Assembly (NCBI RefSeq): GCF_004795055.1
Contig: NZ_SSBJ01000043.1
Coordinates: 1 to 55,025, forward strand
DNA from: Streptomyces sp. A1136
Lineage (GTDB): Bacteria > Actinomycetota > Actinomycetes > Streptomycetales > Streptomycetaceae
Length of the DNA stretch: 55,025 nucleotides
Direction: 5' to 3'
In this document: positions 43,243-51,746 of the stretch, one piece after another
Position numbering within the stretch: the stretch's first letter is position 1
Layout: every line of letters begins with the position of its first letter
The notes under the pieces: model-generated
What the model saw: the letters and a program-made list of their open reading frames with translations, nothing else
The model's database searches: none
What the model was told of the DNA's origin: nothing
Made by a program: the position numbers and the translations under genes

Positions 43243-43344
43243 TTGCACGGGGTGTGGTGATATCCGGTGCTGTGACGCGGGGGAGGGGTTGCCGGGGTGG
43301 GCTGGGATACTGGGCTCTGACGCCGAACGATGAGGACGACTGGC

Positions 43345-43611
43345 ATGCCTGAGGACGAGCTCGCACAGGGTGAGATCGCGGCCCTGACCCGCCGCTACGA
43401 GAACAACCTGCAGATCCTCCGTGGGGACATCGCGGGCCTCGACAACCGCCTGATGTCGGTGGAGCACTCGGTCACGGGCGTCCGCAACGACGTGCACGAG
43501 CTGCGCGAGGCGTTCGCGGGCGAGGTGCAGGCCCTCAACGACAAGATGGACCGCCACCAGGCGCAGATCGTCGAGCTCCTCACGCAGCTGGTCGGCAAGA
43601 CCCCCCAGTGA
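43345..43611 (+). CDS. Small coiled-coil protein
   Basis: 88 residues, nearly all helix with heptads (NNLQILRGDIAGLDNRLMSV, then VRNDVHELREAFAGEVQALN). ATG at 43345 follows AGGA; ATG at 43330 is the longer option. The gene lies across the GntR operator from the desaturase. It contains no enzymatic motif and may be a scaffold. Confidence 0.7.
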   Translation: MPEDELAQGEIAALTRRYENNLQILRGDIAGLDNRLMSVEHSVTGVRNDVHELREAFAGEVQALNDKMDRHQAQIVELLTQLVGKTPQ

Positions 43612-43659
43612 CGAGCGGTCGGCGCCCGCGGCGGTGAGGCGCCGGAAGTACGGCAACAA

Positions 43660-43695
43660 AGAAGGGACCGCGCCCGGTGGGCTGCGGTCCCTTCT
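43660..43695. terminator. Bidirectional terminator
   Basis: A 12-bp stem (AGAAGGGACCGC with its complement) and a 12-base loop, followed by TTCAC on the plus side, between two convergent genes. Confidence 0.75.
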
Positions 43696-43714
43696 TCACG
43701 TTGCGGAGCAGTGG

Positions 43715-44623
43715 TCAGAGTCCGGCGATGGTGGCGGTGACCCGGTCGGTGTCCCAGGTGCCGGCGTCGAGCTGGGGGCGGGCAACTGACTCATAGGTCT
43801 GCAGGACGCGGGGGGCGGAGTCGGCTCCGTGGCCCCACACGGATTCGAAACGGCCGGACCAGCGGCCGACGCCCTTGAAGTAGACCGAGCTGCGGCCGCG
43901 GTTGTAGTCGGCGTCGCCCTGCTCTTCCTCCACCAGGGCCGCGGCGCCCGCGAAGATGACGACATCCACGGCCTGGTCGGCGCGCAGGCGGTCGCGAACG
44001 GCGAGGCCGCAGGTGACGCCGAGGTCGCGGTGCTGGCCGATGAGCTCCAGCAGGGAGCGGGCGAATTCTTCCTTGGCCAAGTCGGCGGCCCAGACGATGA
44101 AGAGGCGGTTGATGTGGCCGCCGGCCTCGGTGAAGCGGCGGTTGGCGGCGATGTATTCGCGGCGGCCGGTGAGCAGGGTCGGGTTGGTGGTCAGGTCGGC
44201 GGCCAGGATCCGCTGGGGCTGGGCCTGCGCCTCGGTGACGGTGTTGACCAGCAGGACGGACAGGCGGGGCACTTCGGAGGCGTAGACGCGCAGGTGGCCG
44301 TCGGCGATCTCGCCGTAGTCGGAGATGAGCTCGGCTTCGAGTTGTGCACGGACCCGGTCGTAGTACGCGGCGTCATCCATGGCTTTGAGGTTATTGGCCC
44401 GGCGCAGCGGGATGAAGTTCTTGCGCACCCACAGGTGGCCTGCGGCCAGGACAATGATGAGGACGGCTTGGATGGCGAGCAGGGCCTTGAGGTTGACGCG
44501 GTCGACGGCCCAGCCGACGACGGGGACGATCAGGCCGATGATTCCTATGGCCGTGCCGAGGGCTGGTGACCCTAATGCGGCGGTGGTGCGGCTGAGCGGA
44601 TCACGGCGTACAGCCTCGGACAT
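43715..44623 (-). CDS. Two-span membrane protein with large cytosolic domain
   Basis: 302 residues. Spans near 23-40 (GTAIGIIGLIVPVVGWAV) and 47-66 (LLAIQAVLIIVLAAGHLW), then a soluble domain of about 230 residues. The domain includes LAADLTTNPTLLTGRREYIA and INRLFIVWAADLAKEEFARS, which recall PLD-like or sensor domains without a clear catalytic pair. GGGGGAGGAG precedes the ATG. Family not recognised. It lies downstream of the GntR gene on the same strand and may share its transcript. Confidence 0.62.
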   Translation of the reverse strand: MSEAVRRDPLSRTTAALGSPALGTAIGIIGLIVPVVGWAVDRVNLKALLAIQAVLIIVLAAGHLWVRKNFIPLRRANNLKAMDDAAYYDRVRAQLEAELISDYGEIADGHLRVYASEVPRLSVLLVNTVTEAQAQPQRILAADLTTNPTLLTGRREYIAANRRFTEAGGHINRLFIVWAADLAKEEFARSLLELIGQHRDLGVTCGLAVRDRLRADQAVDVVIFAGAAALVEEEQGDADYNRGRSSVYFKGVGRWSGRFESVWGHGADSAPRVLQTYESVARPQLDAGTWDTDRVTATIAGL

Positions 44624-44702
44624 GGTCGGCTCCTCCCCCAGTCCGCCGTCCCGGTCGGGCGACGGGTCGTGATTCCTCGGTCCCGGTTCGCGGCGTGTCT
44701 GG

Positions 44703-45458
44703 TCACGCGGGCGGCGCGGTGAGAGTGATGTCGTAGTCGATGTCCCAGCGGTCGGCGGGGACGAGTAGGTCCGCGGTCTCCACCGGGCGGTCGTCGCTGT
44801 CGTAGTAGGTGCGCTCGATCAGGGTGGCCAGGGTGCCGGCGGGTACGCCGAGCTTCTGGGCCTGGTCGCGGTCGACCTGGACCGGGCGGGGCCGTTCCGT
44901 GGTGCGCGTGATGGTGATCTCCAGGTGGGCCATGCGGTCGAGGACGCTGCGGCCGGCGAAGGGTCCGCCGTCGGGCAGGACCACGACGGTGCCGCCGGTG
45001 ATGGCCATCGGCTCCCAGCTGATCGCGGTCATCACGGGCTGGCGGTGGGCGTCGAGGAACTCGTACTCGGTGCGCACGCACGGGTCGCCCGCGGTGATGG
45101 CCAGGCGGGCCGCAATGTCCGCGGACGCGGGGGCCTTGGCGGTGCTGTGGGCGTCCCAGGTCGAGATACCGGCCGGGGCCAGAGGAACCGGCGGGGTGCC
45201 GGGAGCGGGGCAGCGCTGCATGTGCAGGCGCGGGCGGGGGGCGCGCACGTAGGTGCCGGCGCCGGGGCGGCCCTCCAGAAGGCCCTCGGAGATGAGCGTC
45301 TCCTGTGCCTTGCGGATGACGTTCTCGCCCTCGCCGAACTCGGCGCCGAGCTGGGTGCGGGAGGGGAGGCGGTGGCCGGGAGGCCAGGTGCCGTCGATGA
45401 TCCGCTCGCGGAAGGCGTCGGCGACGCGCTGGTAGCCGGCCGGGGTGCTGTCGGCCAT
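44703..45458 (-). CDS. GntR/HutC-family repressor
   Basis: 251 residues. An N-terminal winged helix (YQRVADAFRERIIDGTWPPG, LPSRTQLGAEFGE) precedes a UTRA-type effector domain (about 85-250, with RTEYEFLDAHRQPVM and IERTYYDSDDRPVE). Streptomyces plasmid repressors KorSA and TraR of this family control tra genes, but this one lies far from traB. GAGGAGAA precedes ATG 45458. A near-palindromic pair of CTAGTGCAC sites lies 90 bases upstream. It probably represses itself, the divergent dapF pair and the desaturase region. Confidence 0.85.
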   Translation of the reverse strand: MADSTPAGYQRVADAFRERIIDGTWPPGHRLPSRTQLGAEFGEGENVIRKAQETLISEGLLEGRPGAGTYVRAPRPRLHMQRCPAPGTPPVPLAPAGISTWDAHSTAKAPASADIAARLAITAGDPCVRTEYEFLDAHRQPVMTAISWEPMAITGGTVVVLPDGGPFAGRSVLDRMAHLEITITRTTERPRPVQVDRDQAQKLGVPAGTLATLIERTYYDSDDRPVETADLLVPADRWDIDYDITLTAPPA

Positions 45459-45544
45459 GGTTCTCCTCGCCCGGGAAGTGCTGACTGCCGGTCAGTGCCG
45501 GTGTGCCGCAAGCGGAGTGGCGGCAGGCGCCCGACTTTGGCAAT

Positions 45545-45575
45545 CTAGTGCACCAGCTAACAGCTCGTGCACTAG
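45545..45575. promoter_or_regulatory. Paired GntR operators
   Basis: CTAGTGCACCAG (45545-45556) and CTCGTGCACTAG (45564-45575) form an inverted pair separated by seven bases, between gntR and the dapF pair. Both match the palindrome at 43,231. The spacing of 19 bases centre to centre is close to two helical turns, so two dimers can bind one face. Confidence 0.75.
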
Positions 45576-45616
45576 AAGCACCGAGGGTGAAACCCGGTGG
45601 GTCGATGGGGGACACC

Positions 45617-45871
45617 GTGGCCAGCGCACAGCACAGCACCAACGTCCACATAGCCCTGGACCAGCTCGCCGAACTCACCGGCGCCCAGCCGCACATCACT
45701 ACAGACGCCTCCGGCCTGACCATCTCTGCCGACGTTGACGACCGGCTCACCGCCAACTGGCAGTGCTTAGTCGACGTGCTCGAGCTCGGCTCCTCGTACG
45801 GCATGACCACCACAGCCACCAGCAGCCGCGTCTGGCTGCGCTTCGCCCCGGGAGACCAGCCCAGCCCATGA
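45617..45871 (+). CDS. Hypothetical protein coupled to dapF
   Basis: 84 residues with an alternating beta pattern (HITTDASGLTISADVDDRLT). GTG at 45617 is 4 bases after GGGGGA; ATG at 45605 is the alternative. The stop overlaps dapF as ATGA. It is divergent from gntR across the operator pair, so it is likely repressor-controlled. Function unknown. Confidence 0.6.
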   Translation: MASAQHSTNVHIALDQLAELTGAQPHITTDASGLTISADVDDRLTANWQCLVDVLELGSSYGMTTTATSSRVWLRFAPGDQPSP

Positions 45872-46773
45872 ACTCTCTCACCGACATCCCCTTCGCCAAG
45901 GGCCACGGCACCGGCAACGACTTCCTGGTCCTGGACGACCCGCACGGCCGACTCGCGCTCGATGCGGACGGCGTCGCGCGGCTGTGCAGCCGGCGCGAGG
46001 GCATCGGCGCCGACGGGCTGCTGCGCCTGGTCCGCACCACCGCGCACCCCGAAGCCTTCACGATGGCCGACCAGGCCGAGTGGTTCATGGACTACCGCAA
46101 CGCCGACGGCTCCGAGGGCGCTATGTGCGGCAACGGCGCCCGCCTGGTGGGCCGGTACCTCGTCTCCGCCGGGCACCACCCTCCCGGCCACCTCGCTCTC
46201 GCCACCCGCGCCGGCCTGCGCGACCTGACCGTCCCCGCGGATCCGCACGCAGATGTCGCCGTCGGCATGGGCCGCCCGACGCTGCCCGGCCCGGCCCATA
46301 TCACCGTGACGGTCGGGGAGCGGCGATGGCGGGCCCTGCACGTCGACGTCGGCAACCCCCACGCCGTGGTCGTCGTCAAGGGCCTCGCCCACGCGGGAGA
46401 GCTCCGGGAGGCTCCCGTGGTGACCCCGGCGAACGCGTTTCCGCACGGCACGACGGTGGAGTTCGTCCGCAACCTCGGCTCCGGCCACCTGGTGCTGCGC
46501 GTCCACGAACGCGGTGTCGGTGAAACCCCCTCGTGCGGTACCGGCGCCTGCGCGGCCGTCGCCGCTGTCCGCCACCGCGGCCCCGAGCCCACCGGGCCGT
46601 CCCGCTACGCCGTCGACTTCCCCGGCGGCCGTCTGCGCATCGACGTCGACGCCGACGGCACCATGACCCTGATCGGCCCCGCCCAGATCACCGCCCATGG
46701 AACCCTCGGGCTCCGGGACGAGCGCGACTCCCGCATAGCCCGTGCTACGGCAGCACATGCACAGACGAACTGA
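45868..46773 (+). CDS. dapF: Diaminopimelate epimerase
   Basis: 301 residues, a typical length. It interconverts LL- and meso-diaminopimelate for lysine and peptidoglycan. All landmarks are present: KGHGTGNDFLVLD at the start, catalytic Cys87 in MCGNGAR, a VGNPHAVV loop, RVHERGVGETPSCGTG with Cys223, and GATVEF-like TTVEFVRN. It is complete and probably active. A plasmid copy under a GntR switch is unusual; a chromosomal copy must exist. It may serve cell-wall change, a natural product or epimerisation of another substrate. Confidence 0.92.
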   Translation: MNSLTDIPFAKGHGTGNDFLVLDDPHGRLALDADGVARLCSRREGIGADGLLRLVRTTAHPEAFTMADQAEWFMDYRNADGSEGAMCGNGARLVGRYLVSAGHHPPGHLALATRAGLRDLTVPADPHADVAVGMGRPTLPGPAHITVTVGERRWRALHVDVGNPHAVVVVKGLAHAGELREAPVVTPANAFPHGTTVEFVRNLGSGHLVLRVHERGVGETPSCGTGACAAVAAVRHRGPEPTGPSRYAVDFPGGRLRIDVDADGTMTLIGPAQITAHGTLGLRDERDSRIARATAAHAQTN

Positions 46774-46837
46774 ATCCTCGGTTGATTCACCCAGATCCCT
46801 CAGCTGTAAGGCGAAAGTCGGCTCGTACGCCTAGCTT

Positions 46838-47284
46838 GTGATCGTGGAAGCTGACGAGCCGACTTGGCCGCCTCCCGGTTCGAACCGGCGTCGGCACAAG
46901 ATGGCGAAGTGGTTCTACAGGTGGTGGAAGCGGCCCCTCTTCATCTGGTTCAGGCAGCGCGGCGTCTGGGGCTTTTTGCTTGTGACAGTCCTATACCTGG
47001 CAGCAAGCTGGTCCCTTCATTCCTTCGAATGTGCGGCTCAGTTCATGATCGGGTATTTGAACCCCTTCGATCCCCCTCAGCCCCTGCGGCCCGGTCAGAA
47101 AGCGTGGGCGATCACGATCCGTTTCGTCGGCTGGATCCTGATCCCCGCAGTGGTGGGTTCCGCGGCTGGTCTTGTGGTCGCGGAACAGATGCGGCGAGCC
47201 TTCAACAAAGATCCACGCAGACTGCGGAAGGGGTTGGTCTGGCGCATCTTCCACGAGGAGCTGGGGAGGGCGCACCGTGAGTGA
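46838..47284 (+). CDS. Two-span membrane protein
   Basis: 148 residues. A basic Trp-rich N-terminus (RRRHKMAKWFYRWWKRPLFI) precedes span 1 (GFLLVTVLYLAASWSL) and span 2 near 92-112. GTG at 46838 has no ribosome site and follows a TAGCTT -10-like box by only a few bases, so the mRNA may be leaderless. The gene overlaps the next by eight bases. Function unknown. Confidence 0.6.
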   Translation: MIVEADEPTWPPPGSNRRRHKMAKWFYRWWKRPLFIWFRQRGVWGFLLVTVLYLAASWSLHSFECAAQFMIGYLNPFDPPQPLRPGQKAWAITIRFVGWILIPAVVGSAAGLVVAEQMRRAFNKDPRRLRKGLVWRIFHEELGRAHRE

Positions 47285-47531
47285 CATCTTCGAGTTCTGG
47301 GGGCTCCGGGATGAGGCCCTGATCTGCAACTTGTTCCACGAGATCCATGGACGCAATGAGGACCGCACTCGGAGTCACTTCCGGAGGATCTTCTACGACC
47401 TCCACTGGGAGACGAACCCTGTCTACATCGCCGCCGACCGCGAGGAACAGTGCAGGGGCGACACGCTCAGCTTCATCAGCGAGACGATCTTCGGTCACGC
47501 GCGCGGGGCATGCCCATTTTGCCGCGCCTGA
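47277..47531 (+). CDS. Small hypothetical protein
   Basis: 84 residues. GTG at 47277 follows GGGGAGG. It is acidic and aromatic (SDIFEFWGLRDEALICNLFH) and ends in ACPFCRA. It overlaps the membrane protein gene, so it is probably coproduced. No family recognised. Confidence 0.55.
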   Translation: MSDIFEFWGLRDEALICNLFHEIHGRNEDRTRSHFRRIFYDLHWETNPVYIAADREEQCRGDTLSFISETIFGHARGACPFCRA

Positions 47532-47567
47532 ATGTCGCACTAACGCGCGCAGCAGTAGCCTGAGGCC

Positions 47568-47816
47568 GTGGGCCACCTACTGAAGCACCTCCCAGTACGA
47601 CTCTCGGCCGAGGAAGAAGAAAAGGCCAAGGGGCTGCTTAGTCATGAGGTGACTCGGCGACTGTTCGCCAACGCACTGCCTGGAGCTTCCGACGAAGAAA
47701 TCGTCGAGGCTGTCAGGAGGTACGTGCGAGACGCCACCACAAGGCTTCAGTCTTCTACTGCTGGGGCATCTCGAGAGCGCGCCGATGGCTCGAAGGACTC
47801 AACCAAGACCGATTAG
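47568..47816 (+). CDS. Small acidic-basic helical protein
   Basis: 82 residues, helical, with EEEEKAKGLLSHEVTRRLFA and a polar tail (ERADGSKDSTKTD). GTG at 47568 has only a weak site. Spacing to the previous gene is 36 bases. No family recognised. Confidence 0.5.
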   Translation: MGHLLKHLPVRLSAEEEEKAKGLLSHEVTRRLFANALPGASDEEIVEAVRRYVRDATTRLQSSTAGASRERADGSKDSTKTD

Positions 47817-47910
47817 CCGGCCGCCACCCTCTTTTCACCAAGGTCGCCAGTCGGCCAGTGAACCAGGCAGTCCGGTAGGGAGCGCGCCGCGTGGGAATCC
47901 GGACGTCCCG

Positions 47911-47976
47911 ATCATGACGGAGAGCCGTCACCGATGCCCCGAAAACCGGGTGTCGGTGACGGCTCTCCGTCATGAT
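47911..47976. repeat. 24-bp perfect inverted repeat
   Basis: Arms at 47,911-47,934 and 47,953-47,976 are perfectly complementary with an 18-base loop. It lies between the convergent 47,568 and 47,995 genes, so a bidirectional terminator is the simplest reading. The long stem with CATGACGGAGAGCC arms is unusual for that role. Confidence 0.7.
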
Positions 47977-47994
47977 CAGCGGGTCGGGAGTCGG

Positions 47995-48162
47995 CTAGTC
48001 CGGGTAGCCGACGGCGATCCGGCGACCACGGTCGTCCCGCCGGTCTGTGAGCTGGTAGCTGTATCCGTCCGGGGTGCGGTGGACTTCGTGGAAGTCCCCG
48101 CAGTACTGGTCGGCGGTGATCGTGCGGCCGTGTTCCGGTCCGTTCTTCAACAGGATCTTCAT
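47995..48162 (-). CDS. 55-residue hypothetical protein
   Basis: Starts MKILLKNGPEHGRTI and ends IAVGYPD, a small basic, beta-like protein. The ATG at 48162 has only a weak site. It lies directly downstream of the iteron array on the minus strand, so any promoter would lie inside or next to the array and could be controlled by proteins bound there. Confidence 0.6.
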   Translation of the reverse strand: MKILLKNGPEHGRTITADQYCGDFHEVHRTPDGYSYQLTDRRDDRGRRIAVGYPD

Positions 48163-48216
48163 GGCGCGCACCGTAGAGAGGCCGGTGTGCTTGTGTCGCG
48201 TGCTCGGCTTCGCGGG

Positions 48217-48967
48217 AACGGCTACATCGCAGGTCAGGGGCTGTGTAGCCGTTTCTCGGTGGCATCGCGCAGGTCCGCTGGGGGAACGGCTACATCGCGC
48301 TGACCTCGGGTGTAGCCGTTCCGAAAGGGGTGTAGCCGTTCCATCGGGGGCTGGCGGGGCCCTGAGCTGGGCTGTAGCCGTTGCACCCGATGTAGCCGTT
48401 GGCCAGGAGGGTCCCCGGTAGCGAGCACGTGCAGCGTGAAGCGCCCTGTAGCCGTTCTCGGTGGCCGCGTTCCGGGAACGGCTACAGCGCTCTGACCTGG
48501 GATGTAACCGTTCTCGGGGACGCTGTAGCCGTTGTTCCGCCGTTCGCGGACGGGCTGGTGCGCCGCGCACCGGAGGAGTCCAGCTGTTCCCCTGCCGATG
48601 CCGCTGGATGTTGAGAGAACGGTTACATCGCAGGTCAGAGCGTCGTAGCCGTTCTCTGGGCGGGGGCCGTCGGAGGGCGGGGAGTGCGCTGACCTGGTCT
48701 GTAGCCGTTGTCTCGCCGCGGCGGAAGCCGGGGTTGTAGCCGTTCGGCGGGAAGAGAACGGCTACAACGGCTACAGAGCCTTCGGAACGGTTACATCGCA
48801 GGTCAGAGCGTTGTAACTGTTCTGGAGCCAGCGCCGGAGGGTGTGCGTTTCAGGTGCGATTCAAGGGTGAAACAGGGCCTGACCTGCGGTGTAACCGTTC
48901 ACTTTCCTCGCTGACCTACCGCAAGCCTCTGACCTGCGGTGTAGCCGTTGTAGCCGTTGTAGCCGTT
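48217..48967. repeat. Dense 21-bp iteron array
   Basis: About 23 copies of TGTAGCCGTT (or TGTAACCGTT) in both orientations fill 750 bp. Many are extended to a 21-bp unit: CTGACCTGCG joined to RTGTARCCGTT. Full inverse units start at 48,217, 48,617 and 48,785; forward ones near 48,880 and 48,931. Some are fused tail to tail. The last three are close-packed and end 26 bases from the stop of the TniQ-like gene. Spacing is irregular, so it is not a CRISPR. The layout fits a replication origin or a very large operator. Confidence 0.9.
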
Positions 48968-48992
48968 GTTTTGCGACTCGCGTATAGAGAAT

Positions 48993-50156
48993 TCACTGGG
49001 TGCTGAGACTCGACGCGGGGAGAGGGCCCTGGGGGCAGTCGTCGGCAGGTACCCAGCGGCAGCTGGGTTCGCGTCCGGCGCAGTGGGGGCACAGCTCCGT
49101 GGTGGAGGTGAGCGGGAGCCCGTACACCCAGCGCAGGCACGAGCGGGTTTGGAGGGCGCCACGGTCTTCGGGCTGATGGTGGAGCTCGGGCAGCAGGGCC
49201 CAGCGGCGGTCGGCCGGTTTCTCGTCCGGGGTCTTTGCGGGGAGTTCGGTCAGCGGGGGGTGGAGCTCGAGCCAGGTCCACAGCGGTTGGGCTTCGCGGC
49301 CGTCGGCAATGCCGGGAACACCGAACTCCTCGGCGATGTCGGTAAGCCATTGCCGGGGCTCGATGTTGGCCGCACCGGCGCGGTGGATCTCCCACTCGTC
49401 CATCAGCGCGGCGAGGCGGACGGCTTCCGGGTAGACGACGGCCGGGGCGGCCCGGCGGCGGTGCCGGCTGAAGCTGAGCTCGTCTTCGCGGGTGCGCCAG
49501 GTCTCGTACGCGACCTGGCGGTTGACCCACCACCACAGGGTGATCTGGTGGGCGTCGGCGACCAGTGCGTCACCAGCCGGGCCGACGCGGTGGTTCAGAG
49601 CCCGGTGGTCGGCCAGCGCCCGGCCGAGTTCGGGGAGCGGGGTGGTGTCGATGAGGTAGCCGCCGTCGTCGCCGCACTCCCAGCGGCGCCCGCAGACACA
49701 GGGCCGCCACCGGTGCCCGGCCCCGACCAGCCAGGCTCCTTCCTCAAGGCACAGAGGGCAGGCAGGCAGCGGGGGTTCGCCGGGGGTCTGCGGCCAGGGC
49801 TTGGCGCGGACTGCCGCGCCGGAGGCCGTGTGCAGTCGCTCGGCGGCCAGGCCCGGGAGCGCGCGGTGCAGCTGGTCCGCCTGGCGGCCGGTCAGGGCGA
49901 CCAGGCGGGCCAGGGACTCCGCGGTGAGGGCGACTTCGTGGGTGGCGGGTTGGACCTGGGCGGCGCTGGCGGGGAGGCGGCCCTTGTGGAGAGCACCCAG
50001 CAGGCGCGGGAGTTCGACGGCGTTCGCCGACGCGGTGCGGGCGAGGTACGAGGCAGTCGTCTCGCCGTGGATCACCGGGACCCTGATGGGGAGGTCGGCT
50101 GCGGTGAGCGCCTTGTTCTTGCGGGTGGGGGCCGACGGGGCGGTGCGAGGTGTCAT
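48993..50156 (-). CDS. TniQ-family protein, candidate Rep of the iteron array
   Basis: 387 residues. TniQ signature at the N-terminus: LPIRVPVIHGETTASYLARTAS (in frame from about 25), an LGALHKG turn, ALTGRQADQLHRAL, then a zinc site CPLCLEEG..HRWRPCVCGRRWECG near 130-160, and a second pair CPHCAGREPSC near the end. TniQ proteins normally choose targets for Tn7/CRISPR transposons, but no transposase is present. Zinc-HTH proteins of this kind could instead bind iterons. The stop is 26 bases from the array, and a polar-motif copy is at 49,012. Neither start (50156 or 50174) has a good ribosome site. Confidence 0.7.
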   Translation of the reverse strand: MTPRTAPSAPTRKNKALTAADLPIRVPVIHGETTASYLARTASANAVELPRLLGALHKGRLPASAAQVQPATHEVALTAESLARLVALTGRQADQLHRALPGLAAERLHTASGAAVRAKPWPQTPGEPPLPACPLCLEEGAWLVGAGHRWRPCVCGRRWECGDDGGYLIDTTPLPELGRALADHRALNHRVGPAGDALVADAHQITLWWWVNRQVAYETWRTREDELSFSRHRRRAAPAVVYPEAVRLAALMDEWEIHRAGAANIEPRQWLTDIAEEFGVPGIADGREAQPLWTWLELHPPLTELPAKTPDEKPADRRWALLPELHHQPEDRGALQTRSCLRWVYGLPLTSTTELCPHCAGREPSCRWVPADDCPQGPLPASSLSTQ

Positions 50157-50300
50157 GGGACGGGACGTTTCCATACCGGCCCTGTGGACGGGGGGTTGTG
50201 CAGGCCAGAGCGCAACGACGCGGGAAGGGGGTCGGTCCGGCGTCGGGCAACGGCAGCTGTTCCGGGGCGAGTTCGTGGAAAGAATCTTCGGAAACCCCTT

Positions 50301-50350
50301 GTGTGCGGAAACCGCACACCCCTATTCTCTAAGTGTGCGGAAAACGCACA
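50301..50350. promoter_or_regulatory. Twin operators GTGTGCGG..CCGCACAC
   Basis: Two similar palindromes: GTGTGCGGAAACCGCACAC (50301-50319) and TGTGCG-GAAAA-CGCACA (50334-50350). Their centres are 32 bases apart, three helical turns. They lie just upstream of the small HTH gene at 50,376, which is the obvious binder, suggesting autoregulation. The TniQ-like gene diverges from the same region. Confidence 0.8.
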
Positions 50351-50375
50351 GCAGAGTCGAGAGGGGAACACGACC

Positions 50376-50825
50376 ATGGGCATCGACATCACCAAGACCA
50401 CCGGCAGCTCGGCCGCCATCACCTGGAACCCGACGGCGGACGACGCCCGCGGCTACCTGGCCCAGGCCATCGAGTCCGGCCGCCTGGAGAACGCGTTGAG
50501 CGCGCTGGGCACCCCGGCCGTCGAGGACCTGCCCGCCGCGCAGCTGCGCCAGATCGCCCAGTCCACCTCCGCCATCCAGCGGGACCTGGAGCGCCGCACC
50601 CGGGCCATGGTCGTCCAGCTCAAGGACCGCGACGGTCTCTCCTGGGCCGAGATCGCCACGATCCTCTACGACGACCCGAGCAAGCGCTCCTCCGCCCGCG
50701 CCGCCTACGAGGCGGGCCTGCGCCAGACCGGCCACCAGCCCGGCGGCCCCGTCCAGGCCGACACCATCCACGGCGGAATCGTCTTCGACAACGGCGTCAT
50801 CATCACCGGCGGCGACACCGACTGA
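50376..50825 (+). CDS. Small HTH protein, likely autorepressor
   Basis: 149 residues. RDGLSWAEIATILYDDPSKR, then SSARAAYEAGLRQ (about 85-117), is a helix-turn-helix. The N-terminus is polar (ITKTTGSSAAITW) and the C-terminus ends in a short beta piece (GGIVFDNGVIITGG). ATG at 50376 follows GAGGGG. Two operator palindromes sit 26-75 bases upstream. It may control itself and the divergent TniQ-like gene. Confidence 0.75.
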   Translation: MGIDITKTTGSSAAITWNPTADDARGYLAQAIESGRLENALSALGTPAVEDLPAAQLRQIAQSTSAIQRDLERRTRAMVVQLKDRDGLSWAEIATILYDDPSKRSSARAAYEAGLRQTGHQPGGPVQADTIHGGIVFDNGVIITGGDTD

Positions 50826-50916
50826 CCCCCCGCACCGTCCGATGCGGGGGCGGCCGTCCACTGCCAGGCGCACGGCCGCCCCGTCCCTCACCCGATCGCA
50901 GACCAGGGAGACCACC

Positions 50917-51318
50917 ATGTTCGCAGCAACCTTCGTGCTCCTCCTCCTCGGCCACTGGCTCGCCGACTACCCCTTCCAGACCGACCACCAGGCCAAGCAC
51001 AAGGCCGCCTGCGGCCGCACCGGCTGGACCGCGAACCTCACCCACGCCGCCACCCACGTCCTGCTGTGCGGCGCCGCGCTCGGCCTCGGCGCCCTGGTCC
51101 TGGACGAAGTGACGCTCTCCGCCTGGCCGGCCGCCGCGGCCCTGCTCTGGATCGGGGCGACCCACGGGTTCATCGACAGGCGCTGGCCCGTGGCTCGCTG
51201 GATGCGCCTCGCCCGCCAGGAGGGATGGGCCCAGCACGGGGGCGCCGCCCACGTCGACCAGACCGCGCACGCCCTGGCCCTCGGGATCGCCGCGCTCTTC
51301 CTCGCCGCCACCGTCTGA
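50917..51318 (+). CDS. DUF3307-type membrane protein
   Basis: 133 residues. FVLLLLGHWLADYPFQTDHQ at the start is the pattern of DUF3307 membrane proteins (recalled). Further spans lie near 44-66 and 74-90, and LALGIAALFLAATV ends it. AGGGAG precedes the ATG at 50917. These proteins have no known role but recur on phages and plasmids. Confidence 0.7.
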   Translation: MFAATFVLLLLGHWLADYPFQTDHQAKHKAACGRTGWTANLTHAATHVLLCGAALGLGALVLDEVTLSAWPAAAALLWIGATHGFIDRRWPVARWMRLARQEGWAQHGGAAHVDQTAHALALGIAALFLAATV

Positions 51319-51366
51319 CCCCGCGCCCCAACGCAACCGCCCGCCGCTTCCTCAAGGAGGACCACC

Positions 51367-51708
51367 ATGGAGCACTCGAAGGACATCGCCCGGATCACCG
51401 CCATCGAGAGCCCGGCCGCCCGTGCCGACGCCTCCGCGCTCGCCGACCTCGCCCCGGCCGCCGCGGCCGCGCTGCGCCTTCTCAGCGACGCCATCAAGCG
51501 CGGCGCCGACTACGAGAGCATCGTCGAGGCCCTCAAGGCCGCCCAGCTCCCCGAGGCGTTCGCCAGCGTCCTCGACGCCGCCAGCGAGGCCGTCATGGCC
51601 GAGCTCGACCAGCCCGACGTCGACCCGTACGACTTCGACATCCGCCTGGAGGGCGACAACCTCTCCGGCGCCGCCAGCGACATCCGTAACGCCTTCCGCT
51701 GGCTGTAG
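51367..51708 (+). CDS. Hypothetical acidic helical protein
   Basis: 113 residues, Ala-rich helix (ADLAPAAAAALRLLSDAIKR) with an acidic C-terminus (DQPDVDPYDFDIRLEGD). A strong AAGGAGG site precedes the ATG at 51367. No family recognised. Confidence 0.65.
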   Translation: MEHSKDIARITAIESPAARADASALADLAPAAAAALRLLSDAIKRGADYESIVEALKAAQLPEAFASVLDAASEAVMAELDQPDVDPYDFDIRLEGDNLSGAASDIRNAFRWL

Positions 51709-51746
51709 AAACCCCCTCAGCGCCCGAACAGGAAGGACAGCACCCG

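Noticed and set aside
43715..44623. Phospholipase D assignment for the two-span protein
   Set aside because: No HxK pair with the right spacing was found; left as unknown.
48217..48967. CRISPR array
   Set aside because: Units occur in both orientations with irregular spacing, and there are no cas genes nearby.
48993..50156. Tn7-like transposon around the TniQ-like gene
   Set aside because: No TnsA, TnsB or TnsC gene and no end repeats nearby; the protein is isolated.
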